Of a stretch of 6,929 bases of DNA, positions 6,111 through 6,929 are shown piece after piece. The stretch spans positions 1 through 6,929 of the forward strand of contig DAOTUB010000039.1 of assembly GCA_034437455.1 (NCBI GenBank). Direction: 5' to 3'. The notes below the pieces were generated by a model. It was not told the origin of the DNA, did not search any database, and saw nothing but the letters and a program-made list of their open reading frames with translations. This DNA is from DAOTUB01 sp034437455. GTDB lineage: Bacteria > Chloroflexota > Anaerolineae > B4-G1. The position numbers and the translations under genes were made by a program. Numbering within the stretch: the stretch's first letter is position 1; every line of letters starts with the position of its first letter.

Positions 6111-6929
6111 GATTACACAAGACTATCATCTGACTTTAGAGGTCATCAGTCCCTTGCACATCGGCAGCGGACGTGAGTTGCTGCAAGGCTACGACTTTGT
6201 CGCCCGCAATGGCCGCACCTGGCGCATAGACGAAGATGCGCTGCTCAATGCTGCGCTGAGCGGCGATGTCTTCGATGATGCGTTGGTAGAAAGACCAGCG
6301 GCCGAATTGCTCCAGCCTGCAGACTACCGTCCAGACTCCGGTCTCTTCCGCTATGCGATGCCGGGGACGCCCAGCGCTAAAAGCCAAGGCGCCCAGGTGG
6401 TCGAACAGATCAAGGATATTTTCGATCACCTCTATCTTCCCGGTTCCTCGCTCAAGGGCGCGCTACGCACGATTCTCTTCTGGGGAATTCATGACGCCGA
6501 GGATCGCGAGCCTGACCTCGGTCGTCTAAAGCGCAGCCGCTCCTGGGCCTCCCAACCGCTGGAGCAACAGGTGTTTGGACGGGATCCCAATCACGACTGG
6601 ATGCGCGCCCTGCTCGTGCGTGACAGCAAGCCGATCAACGCCGGAGATGCCCTGGTGCTGCAAACTGTGCGCGTCTACCCCACCGCCGGGCGGGATAGCG
6701 CGGGCTTGGACGTGGATGTCGAGGCCATCGAGCCCGGCGCGACGTTCCACACCACCATCACCCTCGAGACCTACGGCTTCGAAAGTCCCGAGGCGGCCCG
6801 CCTGGGCTGGCAAGGCCATCGACGCTGGATCCGGGACCTGGCGCTCCTGGGCAAGAAGCACGCCCAGCAGCGGCTCATCACCGAGACCGAGTACTTCACC
6901 CGTAGGGGCGGCCCCACCGGCGCGCTGCG
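6103..6929 (+). CDS. csm5: Csm5, RAMP subunit at the crRNA 3' end (3' truncated by window edge)
   Basis: An open frame from GTG 6103 runs to the window end with no stop, giving 275 complete codons. It starts (M)SEITQDYHLTLEVISPLHIG, a RAMP N-terminus. It then shows LYLPGSSLKGALRTILFW (110-127), the RAMP signature shared with Csm3, and QVFGRDPNHDWMRALLVRDS (156-175), a pattern typical of Csm5. Csm5 caps the 3' side of the Csm filament and, in studied systems, helps recruit nucleases that trim the crRNA 3' end. The protein is usually about 350-400 residues, so roughly the last quarter to third is missing here. The start overlaps csm4 by eight bases and has a good SD, so translation is probably coupled. 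An ATG-only search would miss this gene's start. Confidence 0.9.
   Translation, partial: MSEITQDYHLTLEVISPLHIGSGRELLQGYDFVARNGRTWRIDEDALLNAALSGDVFDDALVERPAAELLQPADYRPDSGLFRYAMPGTPSAKSQGAQVVEQIKDIFDHLYLPGSSLKGALRTILFWGIHDAEDREPDLGRLKRSRSWASQPLEQQVFGRDPNHDWMRALLVRDSKPINAGDALVLQTVRVYPTAGRDSAGLDVDVEAIEPGATFHTTITLETYGFESPEAARLGWQGHRRWIRDLALLGKKHAQQRLITETEYFTRRGGPTGAL

Overview
The window carries most of a type III-A (Csm) CRISPR-Cas locus, read entirely on the + strand. In order it holds the 3' end of cas6, a CARF-type sensor fused to a LuxR-type helix-turn-helix, cas10 (csm1), csm2, csm3, csm4, and a csm5 that runs off the right edge. The composition is moderately GC-rich. The densely packed, SD-led genes, with one GTG start, and the look of the proteins suggest a bacterium, perhaps a thermophilic or environmental Chloroflexota. 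That assignment is an impression only; no marker gene is present.

Layout: the first ~150 bases encode the glycine-rich C-terminal tail of a Cas6 crRNA-processing endonuclease. Five bases later a 284-residue protein begins. Its N-terminal half resembles CARF/ring-nuclease proteins of type III loci and its C-terminus is a clear LuxR/GerE HTH. Next comes the only real non-coding gap (1012-1167). It contains two copies of an 18-bp palindrome spaced 23 bp apart, with candidate sigma-70-like promoters around them. From there cas10-csm2-csm3-csm4-csm5 form one tightly coupled operon, with gaps or overlaps of -4, +11, +1 and -8 bp.

How the genes work together: Cas6 would cut the pre-crRNA, and Csm1-5 would assemble on the crRNA. 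Csm3 keeps the expected catalytic Asp for target-RNA cleavage. Cas10 keeps both an HD nuclease motif (DNA cleavage) and the GGDD cyclase motif (cyclic oligoadenylate, cOA, synthesis). The CARF-HTH protein is the only candidate cOA reader seen. It has no HEPN or other obvious effector nuclease domain, so a transcriptional response to cOA is the simplest reading, and the twin palindromes just downstream are the natural candidate operators. No CRISPR array, adaptation genes (cas1/cas2) or Csm6 are in the window.

The most unusual points are the CARF-LuxR regulator next to a tandem palindromic operator, and a small CxxC...CxxC zinc ribbon fused in frame upstream of the normal Cas10 N-terminus. A second, stronger SD and ATG lie at the junction, so Cas10 may be made in long and short forms.
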